NCBI RefSeq assembly: GCF_014270065.1
Contig: NZ_JACNME010000003.1
Coordinates: 434,001 to 498,000 of the forward strand
DNA: 64,000 nucleotides
Reading direction: 5' to 3'
Source: Quadrisphaera sp. RL12-1S
GTDB lineage: Bacteria; Actinomycetota; Actinomycetes; Actinomycetales; Quadrisphaeraceae
The number at the start of each line of letters is the position of its first letter. Position 1 is the stretch's first letter. Made by a program: the position numbers and the translations under genes. The notes under the pieces are model-generated. The model saw only the letters and a program-made list of their open reading frames with translations. It did not search any database and was not told the origin of the DNA. Shown here piece after piece: positions 50,377-59,603 of this stretch.

Positions 50377-51584
50377 CGGGCGCGCTCCGCGCCCGGCGCG
50401 GGACGGCGGGACGCACGGCGGGCCCCGCGCTCGGCGGCCTCGGCCGCCACCTGGCGGTAGACCGCGGCGACGGCGGCGGCGAACGCCTCCCGGGAGTGCT
50501 CCTGCGCGGTGGCGCGGCACGCGGCGCGGTCGGGCAGGTCACCCGCGAGCGCCGCCTGCAGGCGCGCGCGCAGCGCCGGGACGTCGTCGGGGGGGACCAT
50601 GAGCGTGGGGTCGAGCCCCGGGAGCACCTCCGACAGGCCGCCGAGGTCGGAGGCGACCACGGGGGTCCCGCACGCCAGCGCCTCGAGCACCACCAGGCCG
50701 AAGCCCTCCAGCGCGGTGGAGGGCACCACCACCGCGTCGGCCGCCTGGTAGTGCGCGACCAGCGCCTCCTCGTCGACCCTGCCGGCGAAGACCACGCCGG
50801 GCCGCCCCAGGCGGGCCGCCTCGGCCTCCAGCGCGGCCCGGGAGGGACCGTCGCCCACCACCACGAGCCGGTCGTCGGGGCCGCCGGGCCAGGCCTGGAG
50901 GAGCACGTCGATGCCCATGCGGGGCACGAGGCGGCGGGCCGTCACCACCAGGCGCCCGCCGTCGGGGACGCCGAGCCGGCGGCGCAGCGCGGCCCGCTCG
51001 GGCTCCGGCAGGGGGTGGAAGCGGTCGAGGTCCACCCCGGGGTGGATCGGGTGGACCCGGGAGGCGGGCACGCCGTGCACGTCCTGGACCAGCTGGCCGA
51101 AGGCCCGCGACGCGGTGACCACCGCGGCCGCTGACCGCACGTGCACCCGCTCCACCAGCTGCTTGGCCGCGGCGCTGGCCCTGCCGGCCCCGGAGCTGGC
51201 CGACTCCCCCGCCCACGGTCCGTGGAAGTGCGCCACCAGCGGGGTGCGGCGCGTCAGCCGCAGCACCAGCGACGGCAGCAGCCCGTACATCGCGAAGTGG
51301 GAGACGACGACGGCGCTGCCGCGGCCCGAGGCGACGCCCTCGCGCGCCGTCGACAGCAGGCGCGCGGCCATGCCGCTGTCCTCGGGGACGGCGCGCCGCA
51401 CGCGCCCGGGCGCCGAGGCCGCCGGGCCGAAGACCACCAGCTCTTCGTCCACCCCGGCGCGGCCCAGCCCGGCGTGCAGGTCCGCCACGTAGCGGTTCAG
51501 CCCGCCGGGCCTGTCGTCGGGCCAGCCCTGCGCGAGGGTGGTCACCCGCAGCGCGCCGCTGTCCCCCGTTCGCGTGATGTCCAC
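50373..51584 (-). CDS. Glycosyltransferase family 4
   Basis: This 403-residue GT-B enzyme has an acceptor domain with TTLAQGWPDDRPGGLNRYVA and VAHFHGPWAGES. Its donor domain has VVTARRLVPRMGIDVLLQAW and the catalytic EGFGLVVLEALACGTPVVAS. An Arg/Ala-rich C-terminal tail (ERGARRASRRPAP) is dispensable-looking. The GTG start faces the plus-strand GT2 gene across 80 bp. A TAGGCT -10-like box (51611-51616) serves the plus strand. Confidence 0.9.
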   Translation of the reverse strand: MDITRTGDSGALRVTTLAQGWPDDRPGGLNRYVADLHAGLGRAGVDEELVVFGPAASAPGRVRRAVPEDSGMAARLLSTAREGVASGRGSAVVVSHFAMYGLLPSLVLRLTRRTPLVAHFHGPWAGESASSGAGRASAAAKQLVERVHVRSAAAVVTASRAFGQLVQDVHGVPASRVHPIHPGVDLDRFHPLPEPERAALRRRLGVPDGGRLVVTARRLVPRMGIDVLLQAWPGGPDDRLVVVGDGPSRAALEAEAARLGRPGVVFAGRVDEEALVAHYQAADAVVVPSTALEGFGLVVLEALACGTPVVASDLGGLSEVLPGLDPTLMVPPDDVPALRARLQAALAGDLPDRAACRATAQEHSREAFAAAVAAVYRQVAAEAAERGARRASRRPAPGAERAR

Positions 51585-51664
51585 CAGCGGCCCCCCTGGT
51601 TCCCGACGACTAGGCTCCCCTGCGCACCGGGCTCACCGCTCCAGCTGCCGTCCAGGGAGGTCGA

Positions 51665-52717
51665 GTGGTACCACAGAACCTGGCTCCAGCCACAGCCGCG
51701 GCCGCGGCCGCACCCGCCGCCGAGACCGCAGGCTCCGGACCCGCCCACCCGCTTGTGAGCGTGGTGATGTCCAGCTACCGCCGCACCGACATGCTGGTGC
51801 GGGCGGTGGCCTCCGTGCGCGCCCAGACCCTGGCGGACTGGGAGCTGGTGGTCATCGACGACCACAGCCCGCAGGACCCGACGCCCCTGCTCGACGCCCT
51901 CGGCGACCCGCGCATCCGCGTGGTCCGCCAGGAGCGCCAGCGCGGCATCGGTCGCAACGTCACCGACGGGATGCGCCTGGCCCGGGGGCGCTACGTCACC
52001 AACGTCCACGACGACGACCTGGTCGACCCGCAGTACCTCGAGGTGCTCGTCGCGGCGCTGGAGGAGCACCCCGGAGCCGTCCTGGCCTTCTGCGACCACC
52101 GGGTGGTGGACGCGGAGGACCGCGTGCTCGAGCCGGAGACGGAGAAGCGCTCCGAGGAGGAGGGCCGCGCGCAGCTGGCCGGTGGTGTGCACCAGCCGTT
52201 CGTCGACCTGGCCCTGGTGGGGCGGGCGACGTTCCTCGGGCTGGGCACCCTGTGGCGCAACGGCGCCGTGGACTGGGACGACGTCGCCGCCGCCGGCGAC
52301 TACTGGGACAACTTCACCCTGTACCACCTGTGCCGCGAGGGCGGCGCCGCCGTCTACGTGCCCCGGCGCCTGGCGAGCTGGCGGATGCACACGGGCTCCA
52401 ACACGGTGGCCGCGGCCGGGCACGAGGCGCCCGAGGTCAAGCTGCGCACCGGGCGCGCCCTGGCGCACTGCGCGTCCGCCTACGCGCGGGACCCGCGCCT
52501 GGCGGGGTACCGGCGGGCGTTCCGCCACCAGGTGGCCGAGGGGCGTGCGACCTCGGCCATCGCCCTGCTGCGCCTGGAGCAGCCGGGGCCCGCGCGCGGC
52601 GAGGCGGTGCGGAGCCTGCTCGTGGCCCCGTCGGCGCGAGCCGCCGCGGCGCTGGTGGCAGCGGTGGCCCCCGCGCCGCTGCGGCGGCGCATCGCCCAGG
52701 TGCGCCGCGCGTCCTGA
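51665..52717 (+). CDS. Glycosyltransferase family 2
   Basis: This 350-residue GT-A enzyme has an Ala-rich ~28-residue N-terminus, then VSVVMSSYRRTDMLVRAVAS, ELVVIDDHSPQDPTPL and the metal-binding NVHDDDLVDPQYLEV. The central DYWDNFTLYHLCREGG segment carries the acceptor-side acidic residues. The GTG start has GGGAGG 4 bases upstream. It is monocistronic between convergent and divergent minus-strand genes. Confidence 0.9.
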   Translation: MVPQNLAPATAAAAAAPAAETAGSGPAHPLVSVVMSSYRRTDMLVRAVASVRAQTLADWELVVIDDHSPQDPTPLLDALGDPRIRVVRQERQRGIGRNVTDGMRLARGRYVTNVHDDDLVDPQYLEVLVAALEEHPGAVLAFCDHRVVDAEDRVLEPETEKRSEEEGRAQLAGGVHQPFVDLALVGRATFLGLGTLWRNGAVDWDDVAAAGDYWDNFTLYHLCREGGAAVYVPRRLASWRMHTGSNTVAAAGHEAPEVKLRTGRALAHCASAYARDPRLAGYRRAFRHQVAEGRATSAIALLRLEQPGPARGEAVRSLLVAPSARAAAALVAAVAPAPLRRRIAQVRRAS

Positions 52718-52747
52718 CGCTCGTCCTGGTCCGGACGGGCCCGGGGC

Positions 52748-54433
52748 TCAGGTGTAGACGCGCACCCAGTCGACGTAGAGGTCGGTGGTCTGGCCGGTGG
52801 CGGCCAGGTCGACGGGCCAGCCCCCGCCGGTGGCGAGGTCGAGCATGAAGAAGAAGGGCTCGTCGGTGTGCGACAGCTCCCCGAGGGAGGCGACCTTCCT
52901 GCCGTCGAGGTAGAAGTCCGCTCCCCCGTCCAGCACGCGCACCCCGTAGGTGTGCCACTGCGCCGCCCAGTCGACCGGGTACCCCTGGCACGCCTTCTGA
53001 CCGGTCTTGGCGGCGCCCCAGCTGTGCGTGGTGTGGCAGGCGGCGTCGGTGTCGTGGCCGTACAGCTCCACCGCGTCCACCTCGGCGGCGGTGCCGTCGG
53101 CGCGCCCGGTGCCGCTGGCGCTGTTGAGCATCCAGAACGCCGGCCAGGAGCCGGGCCCGGGAGCGCCGAGCATCCGCGCCTCGAAGTAGCCGTGCTGCGC
53201 GCTGAAGCCGGACCCGCCCCAGAGCTGGGAGGAGAGGATGCCCGAGGCGTGCGCCTGGCCCCAGGTCTGCCTCGGCGCGAGGACGCCGACGGGCTGCGCC
53301 CGCACCCGCAGGTACCCGCCGGGCAGCGTGGCCAGCGTGCCCGCGCCCCAGGCCGGGTCGGCGAAGAGCGCGTCACCGAACTGCGAGCCGCCCCACGGCT
53401 CGGGCTTCACCGCGGCGTACCGGCTGCCCCAGCCGGAGGCGCTGATCGACAGCGGCGCGTCGAAGTCGTCGCTGTACTGCAGCGTCATCCCCGCGGGCGG
53501 GCTGGACCCGGCCGGCGCCGACGGCGTGGAGGCCGGCGACCCGCCGGTGCGGAAGAGCTGGGCGTACAGCGGGTCGAGCGCGGCGCCCGCCGTCGTCGTC
53601 GCGGTGACCTTGAGCGCGAAGGGGCCCTGCGGCAGCCGCCGCACGTCGGCGGTGAGCACGGCGCGGCCCGTCGCGTCGGCGGTGGCCGTGGCCGCGCGGC
53701 GCAGCGGCACGTCGAGGGCGGAGGCGCTGGGCACCGACAGCCACGCCGTCAGCCGGCTGCCCGCGGGGGCGTCCACGACGACGACGGCCGCGGCGTCCGC
53801 GCTGGACCCCGGCGTCGGGCACGCCAGGGTCAGGCGGCCCGCGAGCGGCGGCGCGACCGCGCTCGTCGTCGTTGCCGAGCAGCTGGCGGGGGCGGGGGTC
53901 ACCGCGTAGGTGGGCGAGCCCGCGGGGGCCGCCCACTGCGGCGGGGTGGTGCCGGCGTCGTAGGCCGTGAGCTCGCGCAGGGCCACGGGTGCGGAGGCGA
54001 TCTGGCGGCGCAGCTCCAGGCGCACCCACGTCACCGAGCGCGGGGTGAAGGCGACGGTGGTGGGCATCGCGGCGCCGGCGGCGATGCCCGGCACGTCGAC
54101 GGTCGAGCCGTCGGAGAAGCGCAGCGTGCCGTAGAGGGCGGCGGCGGTGGACTGCGCCGGGTCGCTGGCGTCGGCGGTGGAGCCGAAGACCTGCACGCTG
54201 GCGATGCGGCGGGTGCCCGAGAAGGCCAGCTGCGCCCAGGGGGCGGTGTCACCGCTGCTCGCGGACCACTCGGCGCCCAGCTGCCCGGCGCCCGGGGCGC
54301 CGTCGGACAGGGCTCCGGGGCTGCCGCTGGACGCCGTGGCGGTGGTGGCTGGCTGGCCGGCGGCCTGAGCTCCGGCGAGCGGGGTCACCAGCGCCGCGGC
54401 GGCGAGCACCGCGGCGAGCGCAGACCTCCGCAT
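52748..54433 (-). CDS. Secreted GH16 family beta-glucanase/galactanase with N-terminal discoidin-like domain
   Basis: This 561-residue exported enzyme has a signal peptide (~1-24, AVLAAAALVTPLAGAQA), a galactose-binding-like (F5/8C) domain (~25-155; WAQLAFSGTRRIASVQVFG, WVRLELRR) and a beta-rich linker domain (~165-290). A GH16 jelly-roll follows (~310-561) with the catalytic ExDxxE as EVDAVELYGHD near residue 450. WPAFWMLNSASG and GVRVLDGGADFYLDGR fit the fold. It hydrolyses or transglycosylates a beta-linked glycan; its locus suggests the exopolysaccharide itself. Confidence 0.9.
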   Translation of the reverse strand: MRRSALAAVLAAAALVTPLAGAQAAGQPATTATASSGSPGALSDGAPGAGQLGAEWSASSGDTAPWAQLAFSGTRRIASVQVFGSTADASDPAQSTAAALYGTLRFSDGSTVDVPGIAAGAAMPTTVAFTPRSVTWVRLELRRQIASAPVALRELTAYDAGTTPPQWAAPAGSPTYAVTPAPASCSATTTSAVAPPLAGRLTLACPTPGSSADAAAVVVVDAPAGSRLTAWLSVPSASALDVPLRRAATATADATGRAVLTADVRRLPQGPFALKVTATTTAGAALDPLYAQLFRTGGSPASTPSAPAGSSPPAGMTLQYSDDFDAPLSISASGWGSRYAAVKPEPWGGSQFGDALFADPAWGAGTLATLPGGYLRVRAQPVGVLAPRQTWGQAHASGILSSQLWGGSGFSAQHGYFEARMLGAPGPGSWPAFWMLNSASGTGRADGTAAEVDAVELYGHDTDAACHTTHSWGAAKTGQKACQGYPVDWAAQWHTYGVRVLDGGADFYLDGRKVASLGELSHTDEPFFFMLDLATGGGWPVDLAATGQTTDLYVDWVRVYT

Positions 54434-54544
54434 GCTCCGACCCTCGCAGCCGCAGACCCCGCACCGCGGGAGGCTGCGCCCCGGCGCGTCGCCCGGCCGC
54501 GGACCGCGACCAGGCGCTCGGCTGCGGGAGCGGAGGTCGGGGCG

Positions 54545-55738
54545 TCAGCCGAGCTTGGTGAGGCCCCGCTTGAGCTGGCGGGCGGCCTGGGCGATCCGCT
54601 GCTCGTTCTCGATCATCGCGAAGCGCACGTAGTCGTCGCCCTGAGGTCCGAAGCCCACGCCCGGGGAGACCGCCACGTCGCACTCCTGCACCACGAGCTT
54701 GGCGAACTCGATCGACCGCAGCTCCGCGTACGGCTCGGGGATGCGCGCCCAGGCGAACATCGTCCCCTGGGGCTTCTCCAGCGGCCAGCCCGCCCGCTCC
54801 AGTCCCTCCACCAGCGCGTTGCGGCGCGACTCGTAGACCGAGGAGGTCCACCGCGGGTACTCGAGCTCCTCGTTGAGGGTCACGGTCGCCGCGATCTGGA
54901 TGGGCTGGAAGGTGCCGTAGTCGAGGTAGCTCTTGAGCTTGGCCAGGGCCGCCACCACCTCGCGGTTGCCCACGAGGAAGGCCACGCGCCAGCCGGCCAT
55001 CGAGTACGACTTCGTCATCGAGTACAGCTCGACGGCCACCTCCTTGGCGCCCTCGCACTCGAGGATCGACGGCGGCTGGTAGCCGTCGAAGGTGGTGTCG
55101 GCGTAGGCGAAGTCGTGCACGAGCACCACGTCGCGCTCGCGCGCCCAGTCGACCAGGCGCTGCAGGTCCGCCTTCGAGACGACCGCCGTCGTCGGGTTGT
55201 GGGGGAAGGACAGGACGACGACGCGGGGCTTCGGCCAGCCGTACTCCCACGCCTCCATGACGTTCTCGACGTAGTCGTGCGCCTCGCCGTCGGCGTCCTT
55301 GGGTCCGATCGGCACCTGGCGCACGTCGGCTCCGGCGAAGTACGGCCCCCAGATGTGGATCGGGTACGACGGCGACGGCACGAGCGCGGCGTCTCCCGCC
55401 TGGAGCAGCACCCACATGAGGTGGGAGAAGCCCTCCTTGGCGCCGATGGTGTTGATGACCTCGGTGTCCGGATCGAGGTGCACCCCGAAGCGCCGCTGGT
55501 ACAGCCCGGCCACGGCCTCGCGGAGCTTGGGCAGCCCGCGCGAGGAGGAGTAGCGGTGGTTGCGGGAGTTGTGCGCGGCCTCGGCCAGCTTCTCCACGGC
55601 GGTGGCCGGCGAGGGCAGGTCCGGGTTGCCGAACCCCAGGTCGACGACGTCGCGGCCGGCTCGGCGCGCCTGCTGCTTGAGCCCGTCGATGATGGTGAAG
55701 ACGTACGGGGGCAGCCCCTGGATGCGCCGGAACTCCAT
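54545..55738 (-). CDS. PLP-dependent aminotransferase (AlaC-like, class I)
   Basis: This 397-residue fold-type I aminotransferase has conserved VDLGFGNPDLPSP at the N-terminus, PSPSYPIHIWG, the VLSFPHNPTTAVV substrate region, DFAYADTTFDG, the Schiff-base Lys in SMTKSYSMAGWRVAFLVG and the substrate-carboxylate Arg in DDYVRFAMIEN. It resembles alanine-type transaminases (AlaC/YfdZ) that make alanine from pyruvate and glutamate. It looks like housekeeping metabolism inside the polysaccharide region. The ATG start is followed at once by the family's EFRRIQGLPPYVF. Confidence 0.92.
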   Translation of the reverse strand: MEFRRIQGLPPYVFTIIDGLKQQARRAGRDVVDLGFGNPDLPSPATAVEKLAEAAHNSRNHRYSSSRGLPKLREAVAGLYQRRFGVHLDPDTEVINTIGAKEGFSHLMWVLLQAGDAALVPSPSYPIHIWGPYFAGADVRQVPIGPKDADGEAHDYVENVMEAWEYGWPKPRVVVLSFPHNPTTAVVSKADLQRLVDWARERDVVLVHDFAYADTTFDGYQPPSILECEGAKEVAVELYSMTKSYSMAGWRVAFLVGNREVVAALAKLKSYLDYGTFQPIQIAATVTLNEELEYPRWTSSVYESRRNALVEGLERAGWPLEKPQGTMFAWARIPEPYAELRSIEFAKLVVQECDVAVSPGVGFGPQGDDYVRFAMIENEQRIAQAARQLKRGLTKLG

Positions 55739-55862
55739 GGGCGGTCACCCTACGTCCGCACCCCGCGCTGGAGATCGGGCCAAGCCGCGGACCTTGGTGG
55801 CGCCCGCGACGACCACGGCCGTGCGCGCCACGCGACGGGGACCAGTGGTAGGCAGTGGGCCC

Positions 55863-57032
55863 GTGACCGCTCCCACGCCCGCGCCCTCCCCCGCGCCGTC
55901 CGGAGGACGGCCCCGCTGGCTCGTCATGGCCACGCACGTGCCGGCGTCGGGGCGCCTGGGCGGCATCGTCAGGTACACGGTGGAGCTGGCGCGGGCCCTG
56001 CAGCGCCGCGACGACGTCGAGGTGCACCTGCTGACCTCCGCCGCGGCCGCCGGGCCGCTGGCCGAGCTGGTGGGCGGCCCGGCGCGCGTGCACGCCGTGC
56101 CGGCGGTGCTCGACGGGCGCGCGGGCCCGCTGCTGCCGCCGTACGAGAGGTTCGTGCTGGGGTGGCGGCTGCGGGGCGGCTTCGACGTCGTCCACGGGTC
56201 CAAGCACCTCGTGCCGCAGCGCGCCCCGGGCTTCGCCGCCCGCACCGCGCTCACGGTGCACGACATGATCCTCGCCGACCGCCCCGCCGACTTCCCCACC
56301 GCCAAGCGCGTGCTGCTGCAGCGCCCGTACGCCGCCTCGATCCGGCAGGCGGACGCCGTGGTCTGCGTCAGCGCGGCCACCCGCGACCGGCTGCTGGCCC
56401 ACCACCCGCAGGTGGCCCCGCGCACGTCGGTGGTGCTGTCCGCCACCAGCCCGGCGCTGCTGCAGGCGCAGCCGACGCCCGTGGAGGTGCTCGCCGGACG
56501 GCGCTTCGGGCTGGTGGTGGGCGACACCACGCAGCGCAAGAACGTGGCGACGGCGGTCTCGGCGTGGGCGCGGGCGCTGCGCGCGCACCCCGAGCACGCC
56601 GACGCGGTGCTCGCGCTGGTCGGCCCGCCCGCGTGGGGCACCGAGGCGTACGGCCCCGACCACGCCGCGCTGGCGGCCTCCGGCCACGTGGTGCAGCTGC
56701 AGGGCGTGGACGACGCCGCGCTGCGCTGGTGCTACGAGAACGCCGCCGTGGTGCTGGCCCCCAGCCTGGTGGAGGGCTTCGGGCTGCCGGCGGTGGAGGC
56801 GCTCGACCTCGGCGCGCCGCTGGTGACCAGCACCGACGCCGCGCTGGTGGAGGTCAGCGGCGACCGCGCGCTGCACGTGCCGGCCCTCGACGTGGACGGG
56901 TGGGCGCGCGCGGTGGCCGACCACCTGCGCCCCGATGCGCCGCGCCGGGCCGCCTCCGCGCCGCCCGCACCCGCGCGGACCTGGGACGACGTGGCCGAGG
57001 ACACCGTCCGCGCCGTCCTGCACCGCCGCTGA
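55863..57032 (+). CDS. Glycosyltransferase family 4 (module B, gene 1)
   Basis: This 389-residue GT-B enzyme has a Pro/Ala-rich leader, then LVMATHVPASGRLGGIVRYT in the acceptor domain, GSKHLVPQRAPG and TVHDMILADRPADF. The donor domain has VVGDTTQRKNVATAVSAWA and the catalytic SLVEGFGLPAVEALDLGAPLV. It looks related to mannosyltransferase-like proteins and to the gene at 59604. The GTG start lacks a Shine-Dalgarno; a TAGGCA box ends 8 bases upstream, so leaderless translation is possible. It opens module B. Confidence 0.88.
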   Translation: MTAPTPAPSPAPSGGRPRWLVMATHVPASGRLGGIVRYTVELARALQRRDDVEVHLLTSAAAAGPLAELVGGPARVHAVPAVLDGRAGPLLPPYERFVLGWRLRGGFDVVHGSKHLVPQRAPGFAARTALTVHDMILADRPADFPTAKRVLLQRPYAASIRQADAVVCVSAATRDRLLAHHPQVAPRTSVVLSATSPALLQAQPTPVEVLAGRRFGLVVGDTTQRKNVATAVSAWARALRAHPEHADAVLALVGPPAWGTEAYGPDHAALAASGHVVQLQGVDDAALRWCYENAAVVLAPSLVEGFGLPAVEALDLGAPLVTSTDAALVEVSGDRALHVPALDVDGWARAVADHLRPDAPRRAASAPPAPARTWDDVAEDTVRAVLHRR

Positions 57033-57049
57033 CGGCCGGCCCGCCCGCC

Positions 57050-57093
57050 ACGGGTGGACGGCGGGTGGGCGACGGGTGGACGGCAGGTGGCGC
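57050..57093 (+). repeat. Imperfect 22-bp direct repeat in intergenic DNA
   Basis: Two adjacent 22-bp copies (57050-57071 and 57072-57093), both opening ACGGGTGGACGGC, lie after the glycosyltransferase stop. A consensus-like TTGACA follows at 57114-57119 but without a well-placed -10. The rest of the 261-bp gap before 57294 shows nothing clear. Confidence 0.5.
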
Positions 57094-57293
57094 TGGGACC
57101 ACGGCGCGGCAGATTGACAGCGTTCCGTGATGTCGGCCACCCGGATGGTCCATGCTGGTCGCGTCACCCGTCCCTCGACGGCGGGGTGACGACGGGCGAC
57201 GCGGCCCTCGGTCCGCGGCCACGGCGCCGGGGGGCGAGGGCGGCGGCAGCCCCGGAGCAGAACCGCTGCCGAGCCCCGGGAAGGCCCCCGCAG

Positions 57294-58505
57294 ATGACCC
57301 AGCCGCGCGTCACGATCGTCCACGAGCGGTTCACCGAGTTCGCGGGCTCCGAGGCCGTGGTCGAGGCGCTCGCCCGGCAGTGGCCGTCCGCGCCGCTGCA
57401 CGCGCCGATCGCGAGCGCCGGCGTGCTGCCCTCCGACCTCGAGGGGCGCCTGCGCAGCACGGGCCTGTCCCGGCTGCTGCGCGGCAGCACCTACGCCCAC
57501 CTCCTGCCCGCGCTGCCGGTGGCCATGCGGTCGCTGCGGCTGGCGCCGTCCGACGTCGTCATCGCCTCCCACCACGCCTTCGCCACGCAGGTGGCGCTGG
57601 CGCGCAGCGCCAGCGCGGTGCCGGTGGTCGCCTACGTGCACACGCCGGCGCGGTGGGTGTGGGAGGCGTCGATGCGCACCGGTGAGGGCTCCGGGCTGGG
57701 CGCGGCGGGGCTGGCGGCCTTCTCCGCGGCGTTCAAGCCGTTCGACGTCCGCGCCGCCCGCCGCGTGCACACGCTGGTGGCCAACTCCACGTTCGTGGCG
57801 GACCGCATCCGCCGCTGGTGGGGCCGCGAGGCGCAGGTGGTGGCGCCCCCGGTGGACACCGACTACTACCACCCGGACCCGCGCACCCCGCGGGAGGACT
57901 TCTTCCTCCTCGCCGGCCGGCTGGTGCCCTACAAGCGCCCCGACCTGGCCGTCCGCGCCGCCGCCCGGGCCGGGGTGCGCCTGGTGGTGGCCGGTGACGG
58001 GCGCTCGCGCGCCGAGGTGGAGGCCCTCGCCGGCCCGGGCACCACCTTCGTGGGCCGGGTCAGCGACGCCGAGCTGCGCGACCTGTTCCGCCGCTGCCGC
58101 GCGCTGCTCATGCCGGGCGTGGAGGACTTCGGGATCGTGCCGGTGGAGGCCATGGCCTGCGGCGCGCCGGTCATCGCCACGGGAGCCGGGGGCGCCGTCG
58201 ACACGGTGGTGCCGGGCCTGTCCGGGGAGCTGGTGGAGCCCACCGGCCCCGCCGGCGAGGTGGACGCGTGGGCGCGGGCGCTGGCCGGCTTCGACGCGGG
58301 CGCGCTGGACCCGGCCCGCATCCGCGCGCACGCGCTGACCTTCTCCCGCGCCAGCTTCGCCGCGGCCATGCAGCACGTGGTGGACGGCGTGCTCGACGGC
58401 TCGCCGGTGCCGGAGCCGCGCCGGGAGGTCCGCCTCCCGGCCACAGCGGTCCACCGCCGCCCCGCCCCGCTGGGGACCGCGGCCCCGGCCGCCGGGTCGA
58501 GGTGA
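57294..58505 (+). CDS. Glycosyltransferase family 4 (module B, gene 2)
   Basis: This 403-residue GT-B enzyme starts VTIVHERFTEFAGSEAVVEA and has YVHTPARWVWEASM in the acceptor half. Its donor half has LLAGRLVPYKRPDLAVRAAA and VEDFGIVPVEAMACGAPVIA. It is the closest relative in the window of the module A gene at 40365-41573. The ATG is chosen from the conserved N-terminus; the ribosome site (GGGAAGG) is weak and distant. It ends in the GTGA/ATG junction with the next gene, so the two are coupled. Confidence 0.9.
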   Translation: MTQPRVTIVHERFTEFAGSEAVVEALARQWPSAPLHAPIASAGVLPSDLEGRLRSTGLSRLLRGSTYAHLLPALPVAMRSLRLAPSDVVIASHHAFATQVALARSASAVPVVAYVHTPARWVWEASMRTGEGSGLGAAGLAAFSAAFKPFDVRAARRVHTLVANSTFVADRIRRWWGREAQVVAPPVDTDYYHPDPRTPREDFFLLAGRLVPYKRPDLAVRAAARAGVRLVVAGDGRSRAEVEALAGPGTTFVGRVSDAELRDLFRRCRALLMPGVEDFGIVPVEAMACGAPVIATGAGGAVDTVVPGLSGELVEPTGPAGEVDAWARALAGFDAGALDPARIRAHALTFSRASFAAAMQHVVDGVLDGSPVPEPRREVRLPATAVHRRPAPLGTAAPAAGSR

Positions 58506-58507
58506 GG

Positions 58508-59596
58508 ATGCACGTCCTCCACGTCACCAACGACTTCCAGGACAACGGCACCGGCATCACCAACATGCTGCGGGTGCTGGCCGTGGCGCAGCGCGCCGCC
58601 GGGCTGGACGTGACCATCGCCTCGGAGGTGGACGCCTCCAGCTACCACGACGAGCTGGCCGCCCTCGGGGTGCGCTTCCGGCGCATCGAGCGGGTCTCCA
58701 CGCCGCCGGCGGCCCGCCGCCTGGCGGCGGCCCTCACCGCCGAGGGGCCGGACGTGGTGCACGTGCACACCGGCCGCGCGGCCCTCGCCGTGGCCGTCGG
58801 CCCCCGCGACCTGCGCCGCCGCAGCGTGGCCACGGTGCACAACGTGTTCCAGCGCTCCAGCGCGCTCATGGCCGCGTGCGCGGCGGTGGTGTGCATCTCC
58901 GAGGCCGCGCGCGGCAGGTTCCGCCGCACGGTGCCGTGGTCCGCGCAGCGGCTGCGGGTGATCCACAACGCCGTCGACCTGGACGTGGCCCCCGCGGGGG
59001 CGTCAGCCCCGGCGCCGCGGCTGGCGGAGCGCTCGGTGGTCTACGTGGGCGGGCTGCACCGCCGCAAGGGCGTGGACGTGCTGGTGGAGGCGGTGGGCAG
59101 GCTCGTCGACGACGGCGACCCGGTGCAGCTGTTCGCCTACGGCAACCGCGACCAGCCGTGGCTGGAGGAGCTGGCGGCGCCGCTGGTGGCCTCCGGGCAC
59201 GTGCACCTGTGCGGCTTCACCCGCGAGCCCCGCGCGGTGATGGCCGCGGGCCGGGTGGTGGCGATCCCCTCCCGCGACGAGCCGTTCGGGCTGGTGGCGG
59301 TGGAGGCCCGCGCGGCCGGCGCCCCCGTGGTGGCCTCCGACCTGGGCGGCCTGCGGGAGGCCCTGGACGACGGGCGCGCCGGTGACCTGGTGCCCGCCGG
59401 GGACGTCGCCGCGTGGGCCCGGGCGCTGCGCAGGGTGCTCGACGACGACGCCCACCGCGCCGACCTCGTCCGCCGCGGCCGCGACGGCCTGCACCGCTTC
59501 GCGCCCGCGGGCGTGGCGGAGGCGTACTCGCAGGTGTACCGATCGCTCCCCGCGGCAGCGTCGCCGAGGCGTCCCCGCTCCGCCGCGCTCCGGTGA
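58508..59596 (+). CDS. Glycosyltransferase family 4 (module B, gene 3)
   Basis: This 362-residue GT-B enzyme starts MHVLHVTNDFQDNGTGITNM. VVHVHTGRAALAVAV and STVYVGG-like VVYVGGLHRRKGVDVLVEAV mark the two domains, and the catalytic region is SRDEPFGLVAVEARAAGAPVVA. It resembles the gene at 49261-50376. ATG 58508 has GAGG just upstream; a GTG at 58502 overlapping the previous stop would add two residues. The gap to the next gene is 7 bases. Confidence 0.9.
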   Translation: MHVLHVTNDFQDNGTGITNMLRVLAVAQRAAGLDVTIASEVDASSYHDELAALGVRFRRIERVSTPPAARRLAAALTAEGPDVVHVHTGRAALAVAVGPRDLRRRSVATVHNVFQRSSALMAACAAVVCISEAARGRFRRTVPWSAQRLRVIHNAVDLDVAPAGASAPAPRLAERSVVYVGGLHRRKGVDVLVEAVGRLVDDGDPVQLFAYGNRDQPWLEELAAPLVASGHVHLCGFTREPRAVMAAGRVVAIPSRDEPFGLVAVEARAAGAPVVASDLGGLREALDDGRAGDLVPAGDVAAWARALRRVLDDDAHRADLVRRGRDGLHRFAPAGVAEAYSQVYRSLPAAASPRRPRSAALR

Positions 59597-59603
59597 CCGC
59601 CCG

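Noticed and set aside
54249-58454. 1401-codon minus-strand open frame spanning the aminotransferase and two glycosyltransferases
   Set aside because: It overlaps several recognised genes in other frames and its translation has no domain; it is a shadow of high GC3.
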